Source: Luteolibacter sp.
Lineage (GTDB): Bacteria; Verrucomicrobiota; Verrucomicrobiia; Verrucomicrobiales; Akkermansiaceae
Reading direction: 5' to 3'
Assembly: GCA_030696085.1 (NCBI GenBank)
Contig: JAUYNL010000099.1
Location: 22,790 to 86,789 of the forward strand
Length of the DNA: 64,000 bases
Below, piece by piece: positions 18,159 to 26,503 of the stretch (position 1 is the first letter of the stretch; each line of letters begins with the position of its first letter). Position numbers and translations under genes: made by a program. A model generated the notes under the pieces. That model searched no databases, had not been told where the DNA came from, and was given only the letters and a program-made list of their open reading frames with translations.

Positions 18159-19760
18159 TCAGTTTTCAGTATTCAGCGAAGAAACCAGATGGAGTCTGAG
18201 GATGCGTTTGAGTTCCTCGGCGGCTGCGGGGCTGTCGGGAACGCTGTGATTGCAGGGGACGATCTTTTCCGAGGCGACAGGTGTGACATGTGAGGACCAG
18301 TACGGCACGACGCCGTCGCTGCTATCGGGGGTGTTGCACTTGCCGCGGTCACCGATGACGGAGTGGAAAACGATGTTCCGGGGGAGCGCGAGACGGTTGA
18401 GTGCGATAGTCGCGCGATTGGCGGGCGAAAGGCTGTTGATGGAGGTGGGCAGGCGCTGGGAGGGATCGTCGCCCTGGACCACGTCCCCCATGGCGAGCAT
18501 GGTGTTGTCGAACAGCTCGATGGTCAGGGTTTTGGGCAGGCGGATGAGTTTGGAGATCCAAACGGCGGGACGCAGGGTGGCCATCGGGCTGCCGCGGTGC
18601 GGGACGGCGAGGAAGACCACGCGTTCGGGCTCCGTGAGCGGCTGATAGAGGGCGGCGTTCCGGATGAGCTCGCGGGATTCGGCGCTCACCTTGAGTTGAT
18701 CGAGAGGCTTCGTGTAATTTGCGTCGTAGAACACGGATTTGGGATCGGTGACGCTGGAGCGGGTGATGAGGCCGCCCATGGAATGGGAGACGACGACCAT
18801 GCGGTTGAGGTTGCGGTCATGGCCCTTGGTGCGGGCGTAGGCGCAGGTCTCGCGCATGAGTTCGCGGAATTTCATGCTGCTGAAGATCCATGGATTTCCG
18901 GTCGGATAGTTGTAGAGCCAGATCTGATAGCGCCGGCGGAACCATGGCTCCGGCGCGAGTTCGTTGATCAGGTTCTTGAAGGCATCCGGACTGGAAACGA
19001 GGCCGTGGACGAAGACGACGGGGATTTTTTCCGGGTCGTAAGGGGTGATGAAATAGACACCGGACTCCTCCATGTAGCGGTCGGGAAGAATGACGTTCTG
19101 GATTTTGAGATCATCGAGTTCGCACATCTGCCAGTAGAAGGCGTTGGCGGCGGACCAATCGGCGGCCAGGGTGTGGGTGGCGGATCCGATCCTGGCATTA
19201 TCCTTCTTCCAACGCTTGGCGAATTGCCAGACAGGGGCACCGGGCCGATCAAAGGACAGGATGGCGGTGGCGCTGTAGGGCAGGCCGTTAGGCAGATGGT
19301 ATTTCTCGCGTTTCTGGCCGACGGGTGTGGTTTTCTTCCAACCGACGAGCGGAACGCCGACGCCATCAGTGGTCTTGTGGGCTCGCACGACCTTGCCATT
19401 GACGAGAGATGCGGGAAACAGGACGTCGAGATTCGCAAGATCCAGTTGTTCCGGGCCGGGAGCAGCGATGCGGGTGCCGATGGCCGCCGCCCGGGTGTTC
19501 CAACCGTTTGGCCCGCAGCGGAGTTGATCGAAGAGTTTGGCGACGGCCGCATTGTAGCGCGAGCGAGCCGGTTCCCACTCGCCCCGGCGTGCGGTATTTG
19601 CGAGGACGGCCCAGTTTTGGCGCGCCTCGTCAATGAGGGCTGCGGCAGGAGTGCGCGATTCCCGTGGGACGCGGTGGCATTGCGGCGGCTGGGGTGCCCC
19701 GCACTGGCAAAGCAGAACGGCGACAAACCAAGGGGCGATGCGTTGAAGAAGGACGGTCAT
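18159..19760 (-). CDS. Alpha/beta-hydrolase (lipase-like) lipoprotein
   Basis: A 533-residue exported hydrolase. The N-terminus IAPWFVAVLLCQCG is a lipoprotein-type signal. The hydrolase core begins at VVFVHGLVSSPDAFKNLI (oxyanion loop), the nucleophile elbow is VVSHSMGG, and a candidate catalytic His is in IVPCNHSVPDSP near the C-terminus. The first 230 residues are a separate helical domain without recognised motifs. The substrate is unknown; esters or lipids are likely from the SHSMGG elbow. It lies 18 bases upstream of tyrS on the same strand. A 483-residue antisense ORF across it is a codon shadow. Confidence 0.82.
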   Translation of the reverse strand: MTVLLQRIAPWFVAVLLCQCGAPQPPQCHRVPRESRTPAAALIDEARQNWAVLANTARRGEWEPARSRYNAAVAKLFDQLRCGPNGWNTRAAAIGTRIAAPGPEQLDLANLDVLFPASLVNGKVVRAHKTTDGVGVPLVGWKKTTPVGQKREKYHLPNGLPYSATAILSFDRPGAPVWQFAKRWKKDNARIGSATHTLAADWSAANAFYWQMCELDDLKIQNVILPDRYMEESGVYFITPYDPEKIPVVFVHGLVSSPDAFKNLINELAPEPWFRRRYQIWLYNYPTGNPWIFSSMKFRELMRETCAYARTKGHDRNLNRMVVVSHSMGGLITRSSVTDPKSVFYDANYTKPLDQLKVSAESRELIRNAALYQPLTEPERVVFLAVPHRGSPMATLRPAVWISKLIRLPKTLTIELFDNTMLAMGDVVQGDDPSQRLPTSINSLSPANRATIALNRLALPRNIVFHSVIGDRGKCNTPDSSDGVVPYWSSHVTPVASEKIVPCNHSVPDSPAAAEELKRILRLHLVSSLNTEN

Positions 19761-19917
19761 GGGCGGGGCGGGCGACAGAATGCCTTGCTGCGGCTGTCTG
19801 CCAAGTCCGGATAAACGGCCCGCCGGGCTGGCAGCACTGATTTTCCGGCGGGTCGGATGATTTTTGCCTTTCCATATTCACGGACTTCGATCCATTGTCG
19901 CGCCCGCCATTTAAAAT

Positions 19918-19993
19918 GGTGGTCGTAGTTCAATGGTAGAGCCCCAGATTGTGATTCTGGTTGTTGCGGGTTCGAGTCCCGTCGATCACCCCA
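19918..19993 (+). tRNA. tRNA-His (GTG anticodon)
   Basis: A cloverleaf folds from GTGGTCG paired with CGATCAC as the acceptor stem (one G-T wobble). The anticodon stem CCAGA/TCTGG encloses TT-GTG-AT, with GTG at 19951-19953, and the T-arm is GCGGGTTCGAGTCCCGT. An extra G at 19918 faces C73, the G-1:C73 pair diagnostic of tRNA-His. CCA is encoded at 19991-19993. The gene stands alone between the lipase gene and rnc. Confidence 0.96.
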
Positions 19994-20057
19994 TCTTTCC
20001 CATCGGGATTCGAAGCCGGGTCCGGGAGGAAAAGGAGGAATTCAAGTCACACGACCA

Positions 20058-20756
20058 ATGCAGCCGCTGGAAAGCCGGATTCATTACAAATTTCGCAATT
20101 CGCTGCTTCTGGCGGAGGCACTCACGCATCCGAGCCTGGCGTATGAGTCGCAGAAGCCGCACTTCGACAACCAGCGGATGGAGTTTCTGGGGGATGCTGT
20201 CCTGCAGTTGATCGTCACGGAAGAATTGTTCCGCATGTTCCCGGACTTCACCGAGGGACGCCTCACCAAACTGCGCTCGCGCGTGGTTTCCCGCCGGGCG
20301 CTCGCCCGATTCGCCATGGCGATCCATCTCGGCGACTATGTCCTGCTCGGCAAGGGCGAGGAGGCCACAGGCGGCCGGCGGCGTCTCTCGACACTGGCGG
20401 ACGCCTTCGAGGCGCTGATCGGAGCGGTATATCTCGATTCAGGTCCCGACAAGGTGCGGGAACTGGTGCTGCGCTTGTTTGAGGCGGAAATCGGCAGCAT
20501 GGTTTTAAGCCCGGAGGAGCGGAATCCGAAAGGCGAATTGCAGGAATGCCTGCAGTCGATCCACCCCCAGGCCCCCGTCTATCGGATTGTCAGCGAGAGC
20601 GGGCCCGATCACCGGCGAGTATTCCAAGCCGAAGTTTCCTGGCGTGGCCTGGTGCTCGCAACGGGCAAGGGCAAGAGCAAGAAGGAAGCCGAAGCCCGTG
20701 CCGCCGCCGAGGCATTGCGCACGCGGCTGTGGGAGGACTCTGATCGGCCGGGATAA
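20058..20756 (+). CDS. rnc: Ribonuclease III
   Basis: Double-strand-specific endoribonuclease of 232 residues used in rRNA and mRNA processing. The catalytic signature NQRMEFLGDAVLQLIV is near residue 38 and the second acidic site is in LADAFEALIGAVYLDSG. A C-terminal double-stranded RNA-binding domain spans about residues 155-225 (NPKGELQECLQ, then ATGKGKSKKEAEARAAAEAL). Length and domain order are normal. Confidence 0.95.
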   Translation: MQPLESRIHYKFRNSLLLAEALTHPSLAYESQKPHFDNQRMEFLGDAVLQLIVTEELFRMFPDFTEGRLTKLRSRVVSRRALARFAMAIHLGDYVLLGKGEEATGGRRRLSTLADAFEALIGAVYLDSGPDKVRELVLRLFEAEIGSMVLSPEERNPKGELQECLQSIHPQAPVYRIVSESGPDHRRVFQAEVSWRGLVLATGKGKSKKEAEARAAAEALRTRLWEDSDRPG

Positions 20757-20763
20757 ACCCCGC

Positions 20764-23712
20764 ATGCACCACCCGTTGCGGCGTGCCCGGCATCTGAAAT
20801 CAGACGATCCGGATGGATATTCGAATTCGGAATGTTCAAACGGCTCCAGCCGGTATTTGCCTCCCACATGTCCGCCAAGATCCGCTTCACCTCCGCCTAC
20901 GCCTCCGGTCTCGTGCTCGCCAAGGTCGGCCATCCCCAGCGGAACGAGGCTGGTGAGGGACCTGCGTGTCGGGCAATCGGGGTCCTTTCCCTCCATGCTG
21001 CGGGCAGTCGGGAGCCGGGTATTCTTTTTCGCCGATGACGGGGAGCATGGAATCAAACTCTGGAGCAGCGACGGCGAAGAAACCGTGATGGCCGACCCGA
21101 GTCCGGGCGTCCCGGGATTCATCCCGAAGCAGGCGACTGCGGCGGGTGGGTTGCTCTACTTTTCGAATGGCCCGATTTCCCCCAGTTTCTTCGGTTGGGG
21201 CCTGTGGCGGAGCGACGGCACAACCGCAGGGACCTGGCTGTTGAATCCGGCACAAGGCACCTCGTTTCCGCCTTACCGGCCCTTCGGCTATCCTGAAATG
21301 CTCACTGAAATGGACGGGGCCTTGTTTGGTTCAAATCTGGGTCACGAACTGTGGCGCTCCGCTGGCACCCAGGCGGAAACCGAAAAACTGGCCGACCTCG
21401 GGGCCGGGGCGCGGATGGTCTCGATGGCCGGTGCCGACGGCTGCCTGTGGATCACGTTGAACCGCGGAACCGCCAAGGAACTGTGGTCGTGGTTCGAGGG
21501 TTCGGCGGGTATGATCGCCACATTTCCCGAGGGGGCGCTGGCCGCTGTCGGACTAGCAGTTAGAGGCAGCAGGGCGTTTTTCGTCTCGAATGACTCAGAG
21601 GCGGGCGTCGAATTGTGGACCAGCGATGGTACCGTCACCCGACGGGTCGCGGATATTCAGGCGGGAGAGCCATCATCGTTTCCCCAGGAGTTGACATGGT
21701 GTGGGGAGACCCTCTATTTCACCGCCGACGACGGGATCGTCGGTCGCGGTTTGTGGGCCAGCGACGGGGAAAATGCCTGGCCCGTGAAAACCTGGCCGGG
21801 TGCTGCGGAACCAACATCGCTCGTCGCCGACGGCACAACCTTGTTCTTCCTGCGCAATGAGGGTGGTGAAGTCCTTTGGCGGAGCGATGGCACCAATGCC
21901 GGGACGCAGGCGGTCAAGCAAGTGACCACGTCCGAAACCGCTTGGGGGCAGCGGGATTTGATGGTGGAAGCCGGAACGCTTTTCTTCGAGGGAAACGACG
22001 GTCAGTCGGGATACGAGTTATGGTCGAGCGACGGCACGCCGGACGGTACCGGAATGTTGCGGGATCTAACGGGAACAAGGGACGGATTGATAGGGATCGA
22101 ACCGAACGGCATGGCCGCTTGGGGAAACGCCCTGGTTTTCTGCGGCGATGACGGCATCGCCGGTGAGGAGCCGTGGCGGAGCGACGGAACCGCGGGGGGA
22201 ACACAAATGCTGATGGATGTCCGTCCGGGCGCGGAGGATTCCACACCCGCACGTTTTGCAGTAGCGGGCGAAAACCTGTTTTTCGAGGCCGTTGACGGCG
22301 TGCATGGCAGGGAATTGTGGACGAGTGGCGCAAGCGGGACCGCAATGGTCCGTGACATCAATCCCGGCAACGCCTCGGCATACGTGAACGGCATGGCGGC
22401 TTTCAACGGGCGGCTGGCATTCACGGCGCAGGACGAAACGGAGAGCGGATTGTGGATCACGGATGGAAACAGCACGGTGAAAATCAAAGGGAACGCGGGC
22501 AATCAGCTTGGAACACTGGGCAGCGGCCTGCTGTTCACCGCCGCAGCGTCCGGATATGACAATGAGCCGTGGTGGACCGACGGGGAAACCACCCGCTTGG
22601 TCAAGGACCTCATCCCCGGCTCTCAGGGATCAAGCCCGTCGTGGTTCACGAGGGTCGGTAACGAAGCGTATTTCCAAGCTTACAACGGTGCAGGCTCCCG
22701 GTTGTGGCGGACTGACGGCACGGAGCAGGGAACCGCGCAGGTCAGCGGATGGCAGGGGCCGGGGGCCGTCTATCCGCTCCTGGCGGCCGGCAACCGTTTG
22801 TTTTTCTTCGAAGAAAAAAGCACCACCGGATTGCGACTCTGGATGGCGCAAGACGGGCATGCAGAATTGGTCAGGCAAATCGGCGACAGCGGTCCGGACT
22901 ATTATTACCCGTTCCCGGCAGACCCCTATGTGGAAACCTGTGGTGGACTGTTGTTCTTTGTGGCCAACGACGGGGTGCATGGCGACGAGCTGTGGCTCAG
23001 CGACGGAACGCCGGCCGGCACCGTGATGGTGCGCGACATCCGACCGGGCTCTGTCGGTTCCGCACCATGCAACCTGAAGACAGTGGGAGGAGTGGTGTAT
23101 TTCCAAGCCAACGACGGCATCACTGGCGAGGAATTGTGGGTGACCAATGGAACTGCGAACGGTACCCGATTGGTCGCCGATTTGGCCCCCGGTCCGGGCG
23201 GGTCGGCACCAAACCAGTTGGTGCTTGCGGGAAACCGTCTGTTTTTCAGTGCGGTGACGGAAGCAACCGGGCGCGAGCCTTTCCTGTTCGAGGTCGGCGC
23301 GATCTTGGATTTTCATGTCTGGACCGAAGCGTCCGGCCTTGATGGATTGGATGCCGCCCCAAGCGCCACTCCCCATGGTGACGGCGTGGCGAACCTGCTG
23401 AAGTATGCCTTCGGCATTCAAGGGGCTGTTCCATACCACGGCCCGGCCACCGGACAACCTGGGCATTTGCCCCACATTTCCGTCGTAGCCGACGAAAACG
23501 GCACCACGCTTCAGGTGGAGTATGCCCGCCAGACCGACAGCTCGATGATTTATACCGCAAAACGATCCACGACCCTCGCCGAAGGATCATTCGTGCCGAT
23601 GGCCGGAGACGAAGTGGTCGGGCCGAGTGTTGACGGATGGGAGCGTGTCACCCGGTCGGAGCGGATCGACGCCGCGAAATGTTTCGGTGTGGTTGAAGTG
23701 ACCTTGCCGTAG
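20764..23712 (+). CDS. Large ELWxxDGT-repeat protein, N-terminus uncertain
   Basis: About 980 residues built from some fifteen repeats of the ELWxSDGT type (LWSSDG, LWRSDGT, LWTSDGT, LWASDG, LWLSDGT and so on) separated by 'G..LFFxA.D' strands, as in hyalin-like secreted proteins. The C-terminus has GDGVANLLKYAFG, the same tail motif as the zinc-operon surface protein. The ORF track begins at 20587 inside rnc, so that start is rejected; ATG 20764 is the first after rnc. Neither start gives a signal peptide although such proteins are normally exported, and the first 50 residues are low-complexity Pro/Ser. A 5' frameshift, truncation or later alternative start is likely. Confidence 0.78.
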   Translation: MHHPLRRARHLKSDDPDGYSNSECSNGSSRYLPPTCPPRSASPPPTPPVSCSPRSAIPSGTRLVRDLRVGQSGSFPSMLRAVGSRVFFFADDGEHGIKLWSSDGEETVMADPSPGVPGFIPKQATAAGGLLYFSNGPISPSFFGWGLWRSDGTTAGTWLLNPAQGTSFPPYRPFGYPEMLTEMDGALFGSNLGHELWRSAGTQAETEKLADLGAGARMVSMAGADGCLWITLNRGTAKELWSWFEGSAGMIATFPEGALAAVGLAVRGSRAFFVSNDSEAGVELWTSDGTVTRRVADIQAGEPSSFPQELTWCGETLYFTADDGIVGRGLWASDGENAWPVKTWPGAAEPTSLVADGTTLFFLRNEGGEVLWRSDGTNAGTQAVKQVTTSETAWGQRDLMVEAGTLFFEGNDGQSGYELWSSDGTPDGTGMLRDLTGTRDGLIGIEPNGMAAWGNALVFCGDDGIAGEEPWRSDGTAGGTQMLMDVRPGAEDSTPARFAVAGENLFFEAVDGVHGRELWTSGASGTAMVRDINPGNASAYVNGMAAFNGRLAFTAQDETESGLWITDGNSTVKIKGNAGNQLGTLGSGLLFTAAASGYDNEPWWTDGETTRLVKDLIPGSQGSSPSWFTRVGNEAYFQAYNGAGSRLWRTDGTEQGTAQVSGWQGPGAVYPLLAAGNRLFFFEEKSTTGLRLWMAQDGHAELVRQIGDSGPDYYYPFPADPYVETCGGLLFFVANDGVHGDELWLSDGTPAGTVMVRDIRPGSVGSAPCNLKTVGGVVYFQANDGITGEELWVTNGTANGTRLVADLAPGPGGSAPNQLVLAGNRLFFSAVTEATGREPFLFEVGAILDFHVWTEASGLDGLDAAPSATPHGDGVANLLKYAFGIQGAVPYHGPATGQPGHLPHISVVADENGTTLQVEYARQTDSSMIYTAKRSTTLAEGSFVPMAGDEVVGPSVDGWERVTRSERIDAAKCFGVVEVTLP

Positions 23713-24087
23713 GGTAAATAGCGCCACCACAGGGCCGGAACTACAATACCTGACCCTCATTTGCCCTGTCGAGCATCGCGACAGATTGTCAAATTCCACC
23801 GTTCTCGTTCACTGGAAATTCCCTCCATTCACTTCCCGCACCTGCTTTTCCGTCCGGGGGAATGCCTTCCCCCGCGAGGTTACATCGTGCGCCTCGCCCC
23901 CCTTCGCCTGGGGAGTTCCCTCCCCAAACCCCTCCACCACCGCACCGGCGGACCGCCCTGCTTCGCCGACGGACCTCCACGCCAATTGGCGGCGAAACCT
24001 CCGCCATTCATTGGAGGCGATAAACACTCATTCTCCGAAACCTAGAACCCTTCCGACGATCATGTCATTTACATCAGCGGAATCCGT
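23713..24087 (+). other. Intergenic region upstream of ECF sigma factor, no gene seen
   Basis: About 375 bases without a convincing gene. The short overlapping ORFs here are Pro/Ser/Arg-rich and lack motifs. Near the left end TGTCGAGCATCGCGACA can form a small hairpin and may help end the previous transcript. The rest is pyrimidine-rich. The right end runs directly into the -35 element of the sigma-factor promoter. Confidence 0.5.
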
Positions 24088-24116
24088 TGTTAAGAAACTG
24101 TCATGGAATACGACAA
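24088..24116 (+). promoter_or_regulatory. Candidate ECF promoter upstream of the sigma factor gene
   Basis: TGTTAA, 17 bases, then CGACAA. The same -35-like hexamer and the same 17-base spacing recur at four other sites in the arsenic island with CGACTC as the second box (and at a fifth with 18). Its position before the sigma gene suggests autoregulation. It also implies that the track's TTG start at 24087 cannot be the translation start. Confidence 0.7.
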
Positions 24117-24155
24117 CCCCTTGCGGCCTCGCACTCCCAACACCCTCCGCCGCCT

Positions 24156-24740
24156 GTGACTCCCATTCCCATTGAAGATCTGATGCAGCATGCCGATGCG
24201 CTTTACCGATTCGCGCTTTCGCGGGTCAAGGACCACCATACGGCGGAGGACCTCGTGCAGGATTGCCTCTCGGCGGCCTGGCAACGCTTGGAGAGCTTCG
24301 ATGGGCGCTCATCCCTCAGCACCTGGCTCATCGGCATCATGAAATTCAAGGTCATCGATCACTTCCGCAAATCCAAGCGCACGCCAACCGATCAAGCGGT
24401 CCATGCCGCCGATGAGGACGATGCGGGCCAGGATCCGGTGGACAGCTTGTTCACCTCGAAGGGGGCGTGGAAGGTGGATCCCTCTCACGGGTTGGAAATG
24501 CTGGCAAGCACCCCGGATGACTCGGCACACCGCAACGAACTGATGGCTTGGGTCCGTGCCTGCATGGACAAGCTTCCCGAACGACTCCGCACGCTCTTCA
24601 CTTTGCGGGAGGTTGACGGTCTCGACGTCCCCTCGGCAGCCTCCGCCGCAGGGGTCACCGCCGGCAGCGCCGCCGTGCTGCTCACCCGCTCGCGTCAACG
24701 CCTTCGCCTCTGCCTGCAGGAAAACGGAATCCAGCCATGA
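24156..24740 (+). CDS. ECF-type RNA polymerase sigma factor
   Basis: Sigma-70 family protein of about 194 residues with region 2 (YRFALSRVKDHHTAEDLVQDCLSAAWQRLESFDGRSSLSTWLIGIMKFKVIDHFRK) and region 4 (ERLRTLFTLREVDGLDVPSAASAAGVTAGSAAVLLTRSRQRLRLCL). A 40-50 residue acidic linker (ADEDDAGQDPVDSLF) joins them. I place the start at GTG 24156; ATG 24183 is an alternative. The TTG start in the track lies on top of the candidate promoter. It overlaps the anti-sigma gene by ATGA. I infer that it reads the TGTTAA-N17-CGACTC promoters of the downstream arsenosugar genes. Confidence 0.9.
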   Translation: MTPIPIEDLMQHADALYRFALSRVKDHHTAEDLVQDCLSAAWQRLESFDGRSSLSTWLIGIMKFKVIDHFRKSKRTPTDQAVHAADEDDAGQDPVDSLFTSKGAWKVDPSHGLEMLASTPDDSAHRNELMAWVRACMDKLPERLRTLFTLREVDGLDVPSAASAAGVTAGSAAVLLTRSRQRLRLCLQENGIQP

Positions 24741-25081
24741 AACCCGGCCAGCATCTTCCTCCTCCGCCTCTCACCTACCGGGTGAAGCAGGCCATCATGT
24801 GCCCGATCCTCAAGGCTCTCGGTTTGTGCTGCCGCAGCGCGTTCAACCTGTGCAGCGAGAAAATGGACCGGGAACTCACCAAGCGTGAATCCCTCCGTCT
24901 GCGGGTCCACCTCTCGATGTGCGGCCTCTGCAGCAGCCTGCCCGCCCAATTCGAAGGCATGCGCAAGTTGATCAAAACCACCTGCGAGCATGAGCACGAG
25001 GGTGATTGCTGCTCCGAATCCCTTTCCGAGGAAGCCAAGGAACGCATCGCCCGTCATTTGAAGAGCCGCAGCAAGGAGTGA
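24737..25081 (+). CDS. Zinc-finger anti-sigma factor
   Basis: A 114-residue soluble protein with a zf-HC2/ZAS-like core: CSEKMDRELTKRESLRLRVHLSMCGLCSSLPAQF holds the His-x3-Cys-x2-Cys zinc site of anti-sigma factors. Additional cysteines (CPILKALGLCC, TCEHEHEGDCC) with a His/Glu-rich stretch are unusual and could sense thiophilic metals or arsenite. The ATGA overlap with the sigma gene supports co-translation and a partner-switch pair. No membrane segment is seen, so sensing would be cytoplasmic. Confidence 0.85.
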   Translation: MKPGQHLPPPPLTYRVKQAIMCPILKALGLCCRSAFNLCSEKMDRELTKRESLRLRVHLSMCGLCSSLPAQFEGMRKLIKTTCEHEHEGDCCSESLSEEAKERIARHLKSRSKE

Positions 25082-25123
25082 GTCCCGTCCATCGCCGGTT
25101 TTCTGAAAAATTCATCGGATCAC

Positions 25124-25152
25124 TGTTAAAGCGGAATCGAATCAAGCGACTC
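25124..25152 (+). promoter_or_regulatory. Candidate ECF promoter upstream of arsM
   Basis: TGTTAA, 17 bases, CGACTC followed by ACGGGA. It ends 24 bases before the arsM ATG, leaving a short leader. It matches the other island promoters in both boxes and spacing. Confidence 0.75.
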
Positions 25153-25176
25153 ACGGGAGACAATAGAGTTCATCCC

Positions 25177-26349
25177 ATGACATCGCCCTCCATTCCATCC
25201 GCCGAATCCGCCACCCGCGAGCGCTACGCCGCGGCCGCCGCCAAACCCGAAGCCGCACTCTGCTGTCCGGTCGATTACGATCCTCAGTATCTCAAGGCCA
25301 TCCCCACCGAAGTCATCGAGAAGGATTACGGCTGTGGCGATCCCTCGAAGCATCTTCACCCCGGAGAAACTGTGCTCGATCTCGGCTCCGGCACCGGGAA
25401 AATCTGCTTCATCGCTTCCCAAGTGGTCGGCCCCACAGGGAAGGTCATCGGCGTGGACATGACCGACGACATGCTTGAAGTCGCCCGCCGCAATGCGCCC
25501 ATTGTCGCCGAAAACATCGGCCACGCCAACGTCGAGTTCCGCAAGGGACGCATCCAGGATCTCGCCCTCGATCTCGAAATTCTCGATCAGGAACTCCGCA
25601 AGAACCCCATCGCCGACGCGAATTCCTTCCTCTCCGCCGACGCCCTCGCCGCCGACCTCCGCGTCAAGCACCCGCTCATCGCCACCGACAGCATTGACGT
25701 CGTCGTTTCCAACTGCGTGCTCAACCTCGTGGAGACCCACCTCAAGCGGCAACTTTTCGAGGAAATCTTCCGCGTGCTGAAAAAGGGTGGCCGCGCCGTC
25801 ATTTCCGACATCGTTTCCGACGAGGAAATCCCGCTCCACCTCCAGAACGATCCCTACCTTTGGAGCGGCTGTATCAGCGGTGCCTACACCGAAGAGGGTC
25901 TTCTAGCAGCATTCGAGGATGCCGGCTTCCACGGCATCGAAATCCTCAAACGCGACGACGCACCGTGGCAGACCGTCGAAGGCATCGAGTTCCGCTCCGT
26001 CACCATCCAGGCATGGAAAGGCAAACAGGGTCCCTGCTTCGAGCGAAATCATGCCGTCATCTACAAAGGTCCGTTCAAGAAGGTGCTCGATGACGACGGC
26101 CACGCTCTCGAACGCGGCAAACGCTACGCCGTCTGCGACAAGACCTTCACTCTCTATCAACAAGCCCCCTACCGCGATCACTTCGCCTTCGTCGAACCGC
26201 TCACGGAAATCCCGGTGGAGGATGCGAAGCCCTTCGATTGCTCCGGCACCCGCGAGCGCCACCCGAAGGAAACCAAAGGCCAGGACTACAACGCCACCAC
26301 CGAGGCCGCCCAGTGCCGCACTGGCGGCGATGGGGCTTCGTGCTGCTGA
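25177..26349 (+). CDS. arsM: ArsM-like arsenite S-adenosylmethionine methyltransferase
   Basis: SAM-dependent methyltransferase of 390 residues that methylates As(III). Motif I is VLDLGSGTGKICFIAS, followed by GVDMTDDML. The cysteines expected to bind arsenite are present: CCPVDY near residue 25, YGCG near 50, SNCVLNLV and SGCISGAY. After residue about 290 it has a C-terminal extension (YAVCDKTFTLYQQAPYRDHFAFVEP) ending in a Cys/Gly tail, like the longer ArsM proteins found beside ArsS. The ATG at 25177 is downstream of the ECF promoter; the track's start at 25006 overlaps the anti-sigma gene and is rejected. It supplies dimethylated arsenic for arsenosugar synthesis. Confidence 0.9.
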   Translation: MTSPSIPSAESATRERYAAAAAKPEAALCCPVDYDPQYLKAIPTEVIEKDYGCGDPSKHLHPGETVLDLGSGTGKICFIASQVVGPTGKVIGVDMTDDMLEVARRNAPIVAENIGHANVEFRKGRIQDLALDLEILDQELRKNPIADANSFLSADALAADLRVKHPLIATDSIDVVVSNCVLNLVETHLKRQLFEEIFRVLKKGGRAVISDIVSDEEIPLHLQNDPYLWSGCISGAYTEEGLLAAFEDAGFHGIEILKRDDAPWQTVEGIEFRSVTIQAWKGKQGPCFERNHAVIYKGPFKKVLDDDGHALERGKRYAVCDKTFTLYQQAPYRDHFAFVEPLTEIPVEDAKPFDCSGTRERHPKETKGQDYNATTEAAQCRTGGDGASCC

Positions 26350-26503
26350 AGTCCGCCCCCAAACATCTTGGAAGTCGGTCTGGCAAAACCCAGTGCTGCC
26401 CCGGGGGGGGGAGTGGCGCTCGAATCCAAAATCCAGACCGGCTTCCCTGTTTTTATCTGACAAAACCCGAAGGAGTCGCCCCCGCCATACCCACATCATC
26501 ACC
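26350..26503 (+). repeat. Inverted repeat and G9 run after arsM
   Basis: The gap after arsM holds AAGTCGGTCTGG (26372-26383) and CCAGACCGGCTT (26433-26444), complementary at 11 of 12 positions and followed by CCCTGTTTTTA, so it may act as a terminator or attenuator with a long loop. Between the arms is CCCC followed by nine G, a slippery homopolymer. AAGGAG at about 26470 is too far from the next ATG to be its ribosome site. Confidence 0.45.

Noticed and set aside
18363-19814. A 483-residue plus-strand ORF opposite the lipase-like gene
   Set aside because: It is Gly/Val/Glu-Asp-rich with no motif and lies wholly antisense to a gene with a lipobox and SHSMGG motif; a codon shadow typical of GC-rich DNA.
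20587-20763. Upstream start of the ELWxxDGT ORF inside rnc
   Set aside because: It would overlap the RNase III double-stranded RNA-binding domain in another frame by 170 bases and reads as Arg/Pro-rich shadow sequence.
21000-23300. Recurring short units considered as CRISPR or satellite DNA
   Set aside because: They are protein-level repeats (LWxSDGT) that vary in DNA; there are no regular identical repeats with unique spacers. No CRISPR array was seen in the window.
24087-24740. TTG start of the sigma-factor ORF at 24087
   Set aside because: The TTG overlaps the candidate promoter and gives 23 residues unlike sigma factors; GTG 24156 or ATG 24183 fits better.
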